DNA of 64,000 nt, from NCBI RefSeq assembly GCF_026151205.1, contig NC_087081.1, positions 1,601,886-1,665,885 of the forward strand, written 5' to 3'. The notes beneath the pieces were generated by a model. It saw only the letters and a list, made by a program, of their open reading frames with translations. It did no database searches and was not told the origin of the DNA. Origin of the DNA: Bolinopsis microptera. Taxonomy: Eukaryota; Ctenophora; Tentaculata; Lobata; Bolinopsidae. The position numbers and the translations under genes were made by a program. Shown here in pieces: positions 20,751 through 33,800 of this stretch (positions are counted from its first letter, which is position 1; each line of letters begins with the position of its first letter).

Positions 20751-20832
20751 TTAATAATGGCTTTATATTTTATAAAGTACAACTCAATATGGTTAATTGG
20801 CAGGGTGAGATAACCAGGGAAAAGGGAATCCT

Positions 20833-20870
20833 GATGTCACAACCATGTCACAACCATGTCACAACCATTA
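20833..20870 (+). repeat. Short 12-bp tandem repeat
   Basis: Three copies of ATGTCACAACC. Immediately downstream of the CRE cluster. Confidence 0.7.
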
Positions 20871-20983
20871 CCGGAAGGTGAAGGATAACCTCTTTCACTA
20901 AATCAGGTTCGTCTTCCTCTTAATCGTCCTCCTCGTGACATGTGTTAACTCAATAATCATAATACATATTATAATAATTAACT

Positions 20984-21056
20984 GGTAGTGTTACTATGGT
21001 AACTAGTAGTGTAACTATGGTAACTAGTAGTGTAACTATGGTAACTAGTAGTGTAA
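20984..21056 (+). repeat. Small array of the 21-bp unit
   Basis: About three and a half copies of TAGTGTAACTATGGTAACTAG, the unit also found at 5368-5478. Confidence 0.85.
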
Positions 21057-24000
21057 CACTAATTTCAGCTCGCAAATGGAGTTGAAACCACGCCATTTCT
21101 AGCAGGGTTGTAAAAAAGGATAGAAATAGGCTATGGCATTCTAAGAATTTTGATTAAGGCTTTAAACTTTCTATAATTAACGTCGGAAGTGAGGTAACAT
21201 ATACATTAGAATAATGTCGTAATTTCGTTAGGTTTACTGCGCCGTTGCTAATAGCAACATTAAGAGATTGCACGTGCGCGAGCAAGAAAAGATTAGCAAC
21301 AAGCGTTGTCGACTGTCGAGTCATCATGCTTTATAAGTTTTTTCATGATTTGAGTGGTCAATATTGCATTCATAGGTCTGCTTTATAAAGCTTTTAATCT
21401 ATAAATAGATTAAAATAACCTTTCATTTTAAATAATTGTTCTATTAATTTTCTGGAAAAATGGTATGGCACGTGTTCAGTGGTCACATTTAGCAAATGTT
21501 GAATAATGGTCACTAGCCGCGCATCAACCAAGACGTTGTTATGTACGAGTGCTTGTAGCGTAACGTTACTATCTGTCACGCACAAAGAGCCGAAATTGTA
21601 CAGTAATGTCTTTCAGTAGTTTGTATAATAGTGGCTTCTTCATATAACTTACGATCATGATAATCTATTTTCTAAATCATTAGTCCTTTGTCGAAAATTG
21701 AGAACAATTTTCATATGCATGAACGTTTCTTGGAAAATTATCACCAGCTGTATGCTTCGGCAATGGGACTTTTGTGGCTAAAGACATGATTTTCAGACAA
21801 TAATTACGGCAAAAAGAGAAAAAGGAGAGCAAATTGTCGATTACGATTTTCAAGTCAAGGCTCAGTAATTTACTCGCTTAGTTTCTCACTTTACTCCTAG
21901 AATTGTGCTCTGCAGGAGATAATTTTCTCAGCACCTGATGTTCAAATTTTCAACTCTTGGACTAACAAATATTTGTAATTGTATTCGAATTTCGAATTGG
22001 TTTTAAAGAGTATAGTCTTGAAACGATCATCATAAGCATTTGTATTTTTCAGTGGACACATGACTCGGTTTTTCGTTTACCATTCTTAAGTTTTAATTTA
22101 TTTGGTAAATCTGTGGAAGTTTGTACTACAAAAGTTCAAATGTCTGCTTTTCTTTCAAGTGCACGTGTTGTTTAATCAACTCGCAGTTATGATCCGTTAC
22201 CGATTTAATATGTATTTGCGATATATTTTAATCCCCCTGATATAGGCGAGTTTGGGCCCAAGCTCAATATTTATCTAAAATTTATATATTATATCAGTTG
22301 GGGTTTATCATGGCTTCTAACGTTCTGAGAAAAGTGTTCTGACAATTTAACAAAATTAGCAAAAAAATGCTTTTAAACTTAGAACACAATCCCGGTTCGG
22401 TCCCGGTGAAAATTCGGCATCTTGTTGTATTTCTATAACACTCTCTACATTCAATTTATTTCTGCCTCCACAGATGATTGTGCGGATATCACAGACTTTA
22501 TAGTTGGGGGTGGGGGAGGGGTGGCTTTATAACACTCTCGATTTACAAATCACATTCTAAGAATCGTCAATAGTACGTCATTTCTCGTTACAGATCAAAT
22601 TAGCTCATACGGGAGGGATTGTTTCAAAATTATTTTCATCCTTAAATCGAGGTATTTTTGAAATTCTGTTACATCATTCTCTTCGCTATCCTCGCCACTC
22701 TTAAGTATTTCTTAGTCTACTCAACAAGTTATTGTACTCAGAATACGTTGGTTAGTAGTATAAAGACTGACGGGGTCGGGAGATCAACATAATATAACAC
22801 GTGTTACCAATATAACTAAAGCTGTACAATTTGATGATAACAATCACTTTAAGTGTGATTAGGACATAATCCTCGGTCTTTTTCTAAGCTGGTTAATGTC
22901 TCCGGCTAGTATTCCCGGGACCAGGCTTAGTCTTCATCCATGATAATTACAGCAACCAACAAGCATCTATAGCCACGTATTAACTGTAGTTCAAAGAATG
23001 TGATAGTCCATATATATGGGTATTTAAATTTGACTTCTTTGGTCCGGGTTTACAGCAATTCTGTACACCCTTTTTTATACCCCCGATATTATGTACCGCT
23101 TAGTTAGATAGATATAATCAAAATTTTAGAGGAAAAATCATTCATTTTTTTCGAAGGAATTATGCCCAAATTTTTGGTCGCCCAAATGATTTCAAACCTT
23201 TCGACCAAATTATTCGGGCTCGTATATATTGAGCTCAATATATAAAAGATCACAAATTTTTGGGAACTAAGATATTTTATTTTATTTCTTCAAGATTGCT
23301 AGAGTTGATGGGAATTTAGGAGCACTTTTTACTACGACGATATGAGGTGCTTTGTGATCTCATCTTTGATAGGGTAAGAAATGCTAATATATATGTGTCT
23401 TTTCTTAAATACAGCACATTTTTCTGTTAAAGTTAACTTAATTTAACACATTGGAGATTTAGAGGTTCAGGAATATAAATTTCAAATAAAAATTGGGTCG
23501 AGTGGACCGTCCCAGTGTTTTCATTTTCCAAACAAAAGGAAATGATATTAATTTAAATAACGTACTCCGTAACGCATGGTTTGTGCCGCGTACTGCCTCC
23601 TATCAAAAATTATGAATGAACAAACCGACGTTTTACAATCTAACCTTTATAGTCTATATACCGTGCCACTCTATATCGAGTACCTCGATATATCGACCCC
23701 TTCTTTTCCCAAAGGTTAAGTTAATTAGATAGTTTTGTGGAAGAAATGTTTTTTTGTTGGGGACCGGCCCGAAGTACCAGCCAATGTTTACTCAAAAAAT
23801 AATATATATAATAAGTGTTATCAATTCAAACTCAAAACTCATACAAGATTAGATCTCATTAAAACGATTAAAATGTATATAATAGAGCTTGTCGAAACAA
23901 AACATAGCTGAGCACATATAAAGTTGCCTTTAGTTGAAATTATCATATTAATATGCTTTTAGAGTTGTTAGAGTGGAAACAGGCGCATAGCTACTGCTAG

Positions 24001-24130
24001 CTAGCTATTCCAAAATTTTTAAAATTTAACGACTGTTATCAGTCGCATAGCGTCATGCCGTTTTTGCTGGCGAATTGATGGCAGTGTAACTGAGATGGTA
24101 TGCAGTGAAATTGATTCTGTGATGGCGTGC
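21057..24130. other. Intergenic, no gene recognised
   Basis: AT-rich, no frame with protein-like content. GGTTCGGTCCCGG near 22394 loosely resembles a tRNA T arm or SINE B box but lacks a partner A box. A G-rich run is at 22504-22522. Confidence 0.5.
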
Positions 24131-24892
24131 TTATGGGACAGAGTTATTATTAGCATTACGGTTGATGTTGCGCTCTGATTTCCTTAGTCCCGTTATATTG
24201 TATAACATAAAGTTAGGCCATTCGTCTGCAATGCCCTCGTTTTGTTGATCAATGAGCATGTTTTTTATGCACCTTTTGTAGATGTTAAGGTTGAATAGAC
24301 TTGGCAAGGAAGTTGCTGCGACACTATATCTGTTTATTGCTAATAGTGGACCTTTGTAGAATACTGAATTATTGTAAGGGTGTTTACCGTATTCATCTGA
24401 CCATAAAGTTGTAAGACTCGAATCCGGATCGGCGACGTTAAATATTGGTGCACTGTTAGGTATTGTTTTCTTTATAGAGGGAGGCACTAGACTTGGGAAG
24501 TTTTTTAGCTTATGTATAAAAACTAATGCGTTCTTCACGATGATACTTTGAACTGTCAATATTTTGTGTACATAGAAACCAGACTTGGTACTTGCTGGTG
24601 GTGTACCATCTTTGTACCAGTAATTAACAAAACCTGGTAGTATTGCTCTAAGACCCATTTTCTGTTTAACAAATAGTGTTTCTATATGGGATTTGGCAGC
24701 AAAACCCCAGACGAGGGAGCAGTAATTAAGGTGAGACTGCACAAAGCTGTGATATATTTGTAAACGTGCTTCCAGAGGCAAATATTTTTTAAGTTTGTAC
24801 ATGACTCCAATGTATCTGGCCATTTTCATTTTCATGGCAGAAATATGTTGCGACCAGTTCAGTTTGTTATCTATTATAACACCTAATGTAAT
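24131..24892 (-). pseudogene. 3' fragment of a non-LTR reverse transcriptase (CR1/Jockey-like)
   Basis: The minus frame, open from about 24892, begins LGVIIDNKLNWSQHI and continues ARYIGVMYKLKKYLPLEARL then SHLNYCSLVWGF. These are the standard RT thumb and C-terminal residues of CR1/Jockey-type elements. The catalytic core, endonuclease and everything 5' are absent, typical of 5' truncation on insertion. The remaining 250 or so residues are uninterrupted, so the insertion is fairly young. It lies just upstream of the receptor gene on the opposite strand. Confidence 0.8.
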
Positions 24893-25234
24893 TTATTATA
24901 GCTCTTATCGCATTTGATGGCGACTACATATTGTTGAGCTTTATTCCATGACAATACCACACAATGGGACCCGAACACGAGGGTGGAGGAAACGAGGGCG
25001 GAGGAAACAACCTCGTGTCCTACTGCCCACATAATTTAATGCCCTGATATCTGACTCAAGTTATTTGAGAGGCTACAGACTCTGGGGATTGTGTTGTGAT
25101 CTTCCTTATACCGGGTTTATTCTATACAATGCACTTTTCTTTCCCCCCGAAATGCCTGGTATATATAGATAGAGCTATAGAGGTTAGGGTATACACTATA
25201 CTTATAATCGGATCTTTTTTCTTCTAAAAAAGCC
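24893..25234 (+). promoter_or_regulatory. Probable promoter region of the receptor gene
   Basis: TATATATAGATAG at about 25159 is a TATA-like run some 75 bp before the ATG. Upstream, GGTGGAGGAAACGAGGGCGGAGGAAAC (written here as two 13-14 bp halves) forms a short tandem at about 24983. The transcription start is not determined. Confidence 0.35.
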
Positions 25235-25355
25235 ATGGTGATTGTTAACCTAATAATTTTATTAACTTTTTCTACCTGCAGTTTGACGCTGGTGCTTAAT
25301 CATGGAGTGAGAACTGAGGACACAGAAGATGTTGAAACTGTTAAGGCGAACCAGG
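25235..25355 (+). CDS. Receptor gene, exon 1: signal peptide
   Basis: ATG at 25235 opens a 40-residue exon with a clear signal peptide (MVIVNLIILLTFSTCSLTLV) and a short acidic linker. It ends phase 1 at G|GTGAGT, a strong donor. The next compatible acceptor is at 29636. The 4.3-kb intron holds the second TTAA element. The TGCAG inside the exon could be read as an acceptor, but then no start codon is available. Confidence 0.65.
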
Positions 25356-25486
25356 GTGAGTCACAGCTCTAAATTGTTAATTCTCTAAAATATTACATAG
25401 TTAATTACGGTACCTTCGGATAAAAATGTGTTAGAGACATTTATTCCCAGCAAAAGTTACTGGCTGGTGGTGGTACTAGAGTTGGT
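25356..25486 (+). other. Intron 1, left flank
   Basis: Unique AT-rich sequence before the TTAA element. Confidence 0.6.
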
Positions 25487-25490
25487 TTAA

Positions 25491-28400
25491 CCCATTAGGG
25501 ACGATAGGGTCGTTTACGACCCACCTTTTCTAGACTCTAGAGGCTATAGAGGACAAACCAAAATACTAAATGCCACGAATCTTTCGCACATATGCTCAAA
25601 ATTTATTGGGCTACATTATTGACTTTCCAGTCGAGACCCAATTAATCACTAACGACTAAATAATTAGGCTAATTAGTCGCCATAATTGGAAAATATTTCA
25701 CTTAACTTCTTGCCTTGATTGGGACATTAAAACTTTATGTAGGCTTATTTTTTTGAGGACAAAATAGTTGCAGGCAACGATTCCCTTGAGACATATGAAA
25801 AGCCCGTGATAATCAGATGTTCACAAACAGAGCTAGACGCTGTTTACTAACTGCGGTCGCATACGACCCACTCGTCCGGGTCGCAAACGACCCATCACGG
25901 TTTTTCGGCTTTAAGGGGGGGGGGGGGGTTCACCCTGATTTTTTTTGCGAAACTTGGTTTCGAGATAACAGTTGATCAACAAACTAGGACCAGTGACCGA
26001 ACTTTTGAAGGGGTCCCGGACCCCAACCGCCAAACGGTGCCCGCGGGGCAGCCACGCCCATATTTGGTCCAAATTAGGCCCAATTTAGCCAAATACCCTG
26101 AACATGCCCAAAATCCAGATTTTAGGTGCTCTACTTGTAGCTAGTGGTTCCCTGAACTCGTATATGAATTTTCATCAAGATTGGACAAAAAATGACTGAG
26201 TTATGAGCAAAAAACCATATGACCATATTTGGGCATACGCACCAAATTTGATCGATTTTGGCCCATAAATTGGTCAAATATCAATATTTTTGAATAAAAT
26301 ATATTAGCTCAGTATCTACCTAATTGTGGATTCTATGTTCAAATAATCGCAAAAAATGAACAAAATTGCCCATATCTCAGTACGCGATATTTGCAAAACT
26401 GACTTCGCTAAAAACAATAGAACTCAATAGGGTTTCAATATTTTTTCATGAAATTTTCAGAATCAACGTAGAATTGTCTCATGACCTTAAGTTTTGGGAC
26501 AGAATTTTGAGTTAGGCCTTTAAAAAATTTGGCAGCCAAATTCCAAAATTTGCACTGCTAAATTTAGAATTTGGCATAGAATCCACAATTAGGTAGATAC
26601 TGAGCTGATAATCATAGATAATGTGTAGTATAGGCTTACCTTCCATATAAAGTTGGTTTCATTCAAAAATATTGATATTTGACCAATTTATGGGCCAAAA
26701 TCGATCAAATTTGGTGCGTATGCCCAAATATGGTCATATGGTTTTTTGCTCATAACTCAGTCATTTTTTGTCCAATCTTGATGAAAATTCATATTCGAGT
26801 TCAGGAACCCACTAGCTACAAGAAAAGCACCTAAAATCTGGATTTTGGGCATGTTCAGGGTATTTGGCTAAATTGGGCCTAATTTGGACCAAATATGGGC
26901 GTGGTTGCCCGGCGGGCACCGTTTGGCGGTTGGGGTCCGGGACCCCTTCAAAAGTTCGGCCCCCCCCCCCTTAGCTTCTGAAACAAAGACGCGACGTTAG
27001 GATAAAATAAAAACTGTAGCATAAGTTACAAAATATGGTCAATGACTCAATACTGTGTGACTCTAACTTTTAAAAAATAAATATTAGTATAATGTTTATA
27101 TTAGTATAAAAACATGTTATATCTTGGTCATTACTCCTGTACGTTGATTTAACTTTTAAAATCGATAAACTGGGTCAATAAAGACCCACTCGGAAGTTGA
27201 ACCACGTCATCAATTATCAGTATCATGCTATTCCACCATCAAGAAAGACACACGTCGGTCTTAATTCCACGCAAACCACGGTGGCTGACAACTAGCCCTT
27301 CTGATATCCAGGGCCAACTGAAGGGCCGTCATCACTCATCAAAGAGCTGCGAGAATAACACTACTGCATATGCCTGGAGTTGCGTCCTGACTATGGTGCG
27401 TGGAAATCTGTACCGCAAGGACCGCGGCCGTGCCGCAAAAGAAAAGGAAATCGGCCCTCGTTCCTAACTTGCTAGGTTAGCCATGCTGTTGTTGTTGCTT
27501 ATTAGATTCTGTTACCTTTTTCGTCAATTTCGAATCTTGGTAAACGACCTGCTACAACCCACCGCTTGAGACCCAGGGTTCCACGGTGATCAGATCATGT
27601 CACTCAAGAAAAATCCCCTGAACGAAGTATACGAGATATGCTGTAACCTTGGGTAAATACTGAAAGACGAGTGGTCAAATTGCATAATTTAATCCAACAT
27701 GCCAAACTGTTTGAGGTTCCTAGAAAGTACGAGAATAATTAAACAACTGATGCATTCAGATTGCTACATCTACTCTGTGAAGGACAGGGAAAAAGCCCTT
27801 CCCCCAATCTGGCTGGCGGTGCTGCAACCTGCAATCTCTCAGACCTCGTTGTGGGTAACAAAGCCCGCAACAACGAAGCAGCTTTTAAAAAACGAAAAGA
27901 AGTATTACGTAATCGGCCGAGAAGGAAGGGGGTTTCCAAATGATTACGCTTGTGTAATTTTGACATAATAGCTATGTGGTGGGGGGGGGCTATGTGGTGG
28001 GGGGGGGGGGGGGGGCGTAAAAATTGTCCAATAAGTGATTACGTAATATATGAACGGCCCCTAAGAAGTAAAGAAAGTAAGCTGCGAAGAGAGTAGATGC
28101 AGCCATCTGAAATCTGAATCCAGCAGTTGTATATTTCTTCTTGGACGTTCTAGGAATCGGGAAAAAATAGGCATGTTGCTTGTTTGCTGTCTCGCGACAT
28201 TACGGTTGTGTTCTAACAGCTAATTAACGCGCCCACCTATCAATCCAATTCTGCCCATTATTATATTCGTCAGTGATTGGGTGACGTGATCTGCAGATCA
28301 CCGTGAGACTCCAAATCTCAGGAGGGCTAGTGGTCAACCACCCGTGGTTTGCGTGGAATTAAGACCGACGAGTGTCTTTCTTGATGGTGGAATAGCATGA

Positions 28401-29046
28401 TACTAATAATTAATGACGTGGTTTAACTTCCGAGTGGGTCGTTATTGACCCAGTTGATCGATTTTAAAAGTTAAATCAACGTACGGGAGTAATGACCAAG
28501 ATATAACATGTTTTAACATATAACATACTAATATTTGTAAAAGTTTGACAACATTATATTTAATTAATAAATTTTGTGGTCCTAGTGGGTCGCTAATGAC
28601 CCATTTTACCGATTTTTCGTAGTTTATGATGATTATCACTTGCTGAGAGGCGATTTTGCACTTATGATGTCATGTTTTAAGCTGAATTCAAGAACTTACA
28701 TGGACATATTATGTAGTAATAAGCAAGTGAGCCGAGTGGGTCGTTAATGACCCAAATTCTTTATTTTTTTAAAAGTTGGAGTCACACAATATTGACCATA
28801 TTTTTTTAACTTATGCTACAGTTTTTATTTTATCCTAACGTCTTTGTTTCAGAAGTTAAAGCCGAAAAACCGTGATGGGTCGTTTGCGACCCGGACGAGT
28901 GGGTCGTATGCGACCATAGCTGTATCTTTCAAAGTAAACGAGATACAGATTAGCTTTTTTGGATATCTCATTTTTGCTATAAAGTGACCTAGTGTGTTAA
29001 ACGGCATCAAAATCGGCAAACTTTAAAACTCGTCTTCCCTAATGGG
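25491..29046. mobile_element. Second TTAA element, inverted relative to the first, inside intron 1
   Basis: Ends CCCATTAGGGACGA and TTCCCTAATGGG with TTAA at 25487-25490 and 29047-29050. The left end here corresponds to the right end of 843-3528, so the copy is reversed. It keeps most of the palindrome array (about 25878, 27175, 28435, 28587, 28738, 28876) and the poly-G centre. A foldback element has inserted at 25915-26970. No coding capacity. Confidence 0.85.
25915..26970. mobile_element. Nested foldback element with 300-bp inverted arms
   Basis: Interrupts the TTAA element at CTTTAA|CTTC; flanks are TTAA on the left and TTAG on the right. Ends are poly-G and poly-C. The arms (25997-26296 and 26662-26960) are inverted copies, and a second inner pair (CAGTATCTACCTAATTGTGG) extends the fold. 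A diverged relative of one arm is at 62690-62880. No ORF; superfamily unassigned. Confidence 0.8.
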
Positions 29047-29050
29047 TTAA

Positions 29051-29635
29051 TTTAAACAGACGGCTCGACCTCGCGCACGAAATTAAGCATGATTTGCACG
29101 CGTGGCGCATTCCAATGGTCAAGTAGAGAAGTAGCTAGCACGTGACACAATTCAGCCAATCAGAGTACAGGAATCCGCGAAGTTAAAGTTGCAAACTTTT
29201 GATCGACCCATAATGAGACTTTTTTGGAGATTTTGAGATAACTCAACAACTACGTTGTCTTAAATTTTCCCCTGGGGAGGAAACGTTATTTTTACAAAAT
29301 GAACATTTTGCAAACAACCGCGGAAGTCTCTAACTCTTTTACTTTCAAAGTTAGGCCCCATCCAGTAAGGTTTCCTGGGTGTAGCTGACGCGTAGCAGGG
29401 TATTTTGGTTCAAACTTAAGACTATTTAAAGAATTAAAAGTACCCGTATTCCTCCAAACTTACAACCTTTAAAAGTAGCTGTATTTAATTTAATTTCGCA
29501 GTTAAACTAAATCTTATAGTTATACTGTTTACTTCATGATTGGGTTTTTTTATTTTGTCATCAAATTCGTTCTTATCGGCCAGATAAAGAACTTAGTTTG
29601 TTGATTCATTGACAAACAAATTCCACTTCGTACAG
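29051..29635 (+). other. Intron 1, right part
   Basis: No coding frame or repeat recognised; ends TTCGTACAG, the acceptor of exon 2. Confidence 0.6.
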
Positions 29636-29873
29636 ATTGGAAATTGTTTGAAGCCACTCTAATACATGAAGTGAACGGGACAGTTATTGGAACAAGAGAA
29701 GAAGGTTTGCTCGTTGTGAGTTTAACGGATAAGATAAGTGGAGAAAAAATGAACGGGACCGTTTGTCCTGGTAACTTTAATTGGTACACTGCAAATACCT
29801 TCTGTCAATACCTTGGAAACAAACAGGGAGAATGGGGCAGCAAACCGAACAATTACTGGAATCTCATTTCCGA
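29636..29873 (+). CDS. Receptor gene, exon 2: SRCR domain 1, first half
   Basis: Acceptor TACAG|AT in phase 1, donor GA|GTGAGT in phase 2. Residues DWKLFEATLIHEVNG, then NGTVCPGNFNWYTANTFCQY and LGNKQGEWGSKPN follow the SRCR pattern (C at the start of strand B, WY..A...C in the helix). Same intron position and phase as exon 5, so the two SRCR units arose by exon-pair duplication. Confidence 0.8.
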
Positions 29874-29998
29874 GTGAGTTTTTGATTACATTTTTCTTTT
29901 GAACATTGATATAAAGTTTAAACACGGTACTTGGTAATATTTATATTACGAGGGTTTGTAAACCCAGGTAAATTTATGCAACCAATAATATAATTCAG

Positions 29999-30159
29999 GC
30001 CGTTTTTATTACAACAAACAATAAAGTCAGTGATACTGAATGAATTGATCTGCAAAGACATTAACAACAAAAATACAAAATCTGAATGCTTTGTAAACGT
30101 TTCAACAGACAGTTGCAGAAACAATCAGAGTGTGTGGCTGTATTGTACCAATGAAACAG
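29999..30159 (+). CDS. Receptor gene, exon 3: SRCR domain 1, second half
   Basis: Acceptor AATTCAG|G phase 2, donor ACA G|GTGATG phase 1. Contains the closing SRCR cysteines: ICKDIN, SECFVNVSTDSC and VWLYCTN. The donor is a little weaker than the others. Counterpart of exon 6. Confidence 0.75.
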
Positions 30160-30252
30160 GTGATGTACCCCTATTTCATACCATGTGACTTTTCAGATTA
30201 TGACAGAAGTTATAATTATTAATTCGTATTTAATCATGTATATTTTAATATA
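30160..30252 (+). other. Start of intron 3
   Basis: Short AT-rich stretch before the mariner-type terminal repeat. Confidence 0.6.
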
Positions 30253-30663
30253 CGGGGTGGGCCAAAAGTCAGTGGGCATACGTTGGCCTTAATAGCTCCG
30301 CTGTGTTTTATATTTGAGAGCTGTTGCTTTGCAGATGGCATACTGTACTTACTGGTTCGAGGATTTCGTCGTCAAAATTTGAAAATTCGAATATTTTAGA
30401 CCACCCCGGACCCCTTTTCAATATTAAAACACCTATATTGTTTTCTCTGAACATGCTGAACGCCTATTTTTTTCTGAGACGGTAGATTATGAAATGTTGC
30501 ATATGATCTGAAAACATGAGGCAAAACGGATTAGAAATGACGAAGTTATTAAGCATTTTCTGTATCTCGTTAACAACATTGACAGGGTGATTATGTGACA
30601 CAACACCTTAATTGGGCACCCTTAACAATTCCCATAATGTTTAACGGGGTGGTTAACGGGGTC

Positions 30664-30683
30664 ACCTAATCACGTGATTAGGT
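30664..30683. promoter_or_regulatory. 20-bp perfect palindrome centred on CACGTG
   Basis: ACCTAATCACGTGATTAGGT is a perfect 20-bp palindrome inside intron 3, with an E-box core. Function unknown. Confidence 0.6.
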
Positions 30684-30899
30684 AAACCAATCACCTGATC
30701 ACACGTAATTCGAATGGCCAAACACAATTCAATAAAATTTGGCTCGATTCGATTATCAAAACTATCAAATAAATGCAAAAATGAACCTTCATTTGAAAAA
30801 ATGAACTCTAATATTTATCGATTTGACAAATTCCTCCAACCAGTGGTGGTAATAAGTCATACCAGAAAGAATTATTTCAATTGGGTACTCAGTGACTGA

Positions 30900-33800
30900 G
30901 CTATCTTACTATATATAAAGCGAGACGATATATATATATCGGTACACATCAGAATCCCCAGAGCCTCCACGCTCCGTTTGTCATCCGACATCTTTTTATG
31001 AGATTTTAGTTTGTTTTCAGTAACATTTATCATTATGAGTCCCCCGATGCCTAAATTGGACAACTTAGCAGTTAGATCAGTTAGGGCATCTTGTCAATTG
31101 AGATACTTACAGACTACGAGAGACCACGGTAATATCCCTAGAGGTATTGCTACTCAAATCAATTTTAGGTGTGCAGTTAAAGACACTTTTTATGTAGAAT
31201 CCTGTAAAGCGCTTAATCAGTTACAGAAATCAAGAATGCTAGACTTAGTCATAGATAATCAAGTAATCAGGTCTCAGACTTTGCGTAAAAGCTTTTATAG
31301 TTTCAAAAACTGCATCAAATCTGCACTTCCCCCATCAGATCATGAAAATTTAGAGAATCATTTATCTAATTTAATGCACAAGGAGAAACTTGAACTAACC
31401 AAGCGTCATGAATCTAAGTTGAAGAGAGATAAGGACTATGCTATTTATGTTGCACCTTCATATGTGGATAATGCTAAACCTGTGAAGAAGAGGAGAAGAA
31501 GGAAGAGAAAAAAGATTAATCGTACTACATCCCACAGACATCAGAGGACGTTAATCAAAGGTACTCTTCCCAAGGTTGAAGACTTGTCAATGGAAAACAT
31601 GTCCAGAACAGTTGTAAATCTTACAGACAAAGAGCTTAGTAAAGAGCAACTCTATGTCTTTTTCTTGTCTCACAAGTTTGCACCTACACCTCCCCTACCA
31701 GATCTAAGCCGCTTCGAGAACGATTTGTGTAGATGGTTTTCTAAAATGAGAGCTAAAGTTGTATTTGATAGCTTTAAATGTGGACCCAACAAAGCAGATA
31801 AGAGAGTTACTGACATGGAACGTTGTCTTATAAAGACTGATGCATCACGTACTTTCGAATCTTGTAAAAACCCTGCACTTGAGGCGTTTATAAAATGCTG
31901 CAGAGCAGAAGTAGACCTCCACAGGCCAACTCAGAAATTCGTCTCACCAGATAACATCGCTGCGCCCATCAGAGCAGCTCTCAAAGAAGTCAAAGGTTGG
32001 AAAGACATTGTTATCAGACCATTCGATAAAGGAGTAGGATTCTTCCTTCTTAGTGAAGAAGATTATATTCAACGAATAGGTGTACATTTAAATGATAGAT
32101 CTGTATATAGTATTGTAAATAATGTAGATGATTTAGTTGTAGAATTGATTGATAAAATTTCGAATTGGACAATTGAGTTTAAAGATGAATTAGGTATGTC
32201 CAAGAAGGTCAAGGAGTGGGTTATTCCATGTACTGAGCTTAACCAGCCTGGAAACATGTACCTGAATCCCAAGGCACACAAACCACCTTTGTATCCTGGG
32301 AGGATGATTACCACCGGCTGTGGTTCATACATTGAAAACCTTTCTGCCTTGACTGCGTATGAATTGAAGAAGGCTACTTTGAATTATAGAATTATTGATA
32401 CCCCTCACTTTCTGAGGAAGATTGATAGCCTGAACGAGTCTAGCATATTGTTGGGAAAGGAGGTTATACATGTTGCCATCGATATATCTAACATGTTTAC
32501 CAACATTCCTAGGGATATGGGGATCCAACAATGCACTAAGCACCTGAATAAAAGGAGTAGTGGTGATCAATTGTTTAGTACAGAATGCATTATTAGTGCA
32601 CTAGAAATTACTCTTGATTACAACATTGCTTCATTTAACGGTATAACATACCGCCAGGAGCGTGGAGCAGCGATGGGTCCTAAGAACTCATGTGAGTATG
32701 CTGATTGTGCTATGGATAAGATTGATATCTTAGTTAACGAAGGAGATCTAGAATATGGCCCGCCTCATAGACCAGCATTCTGGGGTAGATTACGTGATGA
32801 CATTTATATGGCTTGGCCCGGTACTGTTGAGGAACTATTACAATTCATGGAATGGCTCAATAGTATCCACCCAAACCTTTTGTTTACTTACGACTACTCT
32901 AGGGACGGCGTTGAGTTTCTAGACACCTATGTCTATGCTGTTGGTGATGTTGTCCACACCAAACTCTACTCTAAACCTAGTGACACCCACTGCTACCTTA
33001 TCCCCACGTCATGCCATAGGAACCATGTTGTAAAAAACATACCTTTTGGAGTGGCGAGGCGGGTGAGACAGAACAACAGTGAAGACACTAACTTCTTGGA
33101 GCAGAGAGAGGTCTATACACGTTACCTTCTAGCCCGAGGTTATCATTCCAGTATTATAGAAGATGCCTTTAACAAATTTAGTGATATAGCTAATAGGAAA
33201 AACTTGTATACCCTTAAAGACAAGGATGAGTCGACTGCCTGTTTAATACCCATGGTGATGGATCAAAATCCAGCACTTCCCAACATGGGGGGCATTATCC
33301 ATAAGTATAAGCACCTTCTCAACCTTGATCCGGCCCTGAAGAAGCTGGTACGTGCGGACAGTGTATTCGTGAGTCATCGAAAGAATCAAACTATCGGTGG
33401 CATGCTTGTACACAATAAGTACCGTGCCAGTGGAACTTTAAACTGTGATAATGAGAGAGAAACAACTGCAAGTCAGATCCAGGAACCAGACTCCGAAAGT
33501 CTAAGGGCGGTTCCCGGGGCTGTCGACCCAGGGTGCCATGCTTGTGGTAAATGCTATGTTTGTAAGCAAAATTTCCTGTCCCCCTGTTCCAACTTTAGTA
33601 GTCACCATTCTAAACAAGTTTTCCCTATAACTAAGTATATATCTTGTCAGAGTTATAACCTCATTTATTTAATGGAGTGTAAGACTTGTAAACAGTCGTA
33701 TGTCGGTTATACTACCTCAAATCTCCCTAAGAGATTCTCTAACCATAAGAGTCACATAAAGAAAGGTATAAGAAGTTGTAAATTAGTTAACCATTTTTTA

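Noticed and set aside
22385-22412. tRNA or SINE B box (GGTTCGGTCCCGG)
   Set aside because: No A box, no cloverleaf and no second copy in the window.
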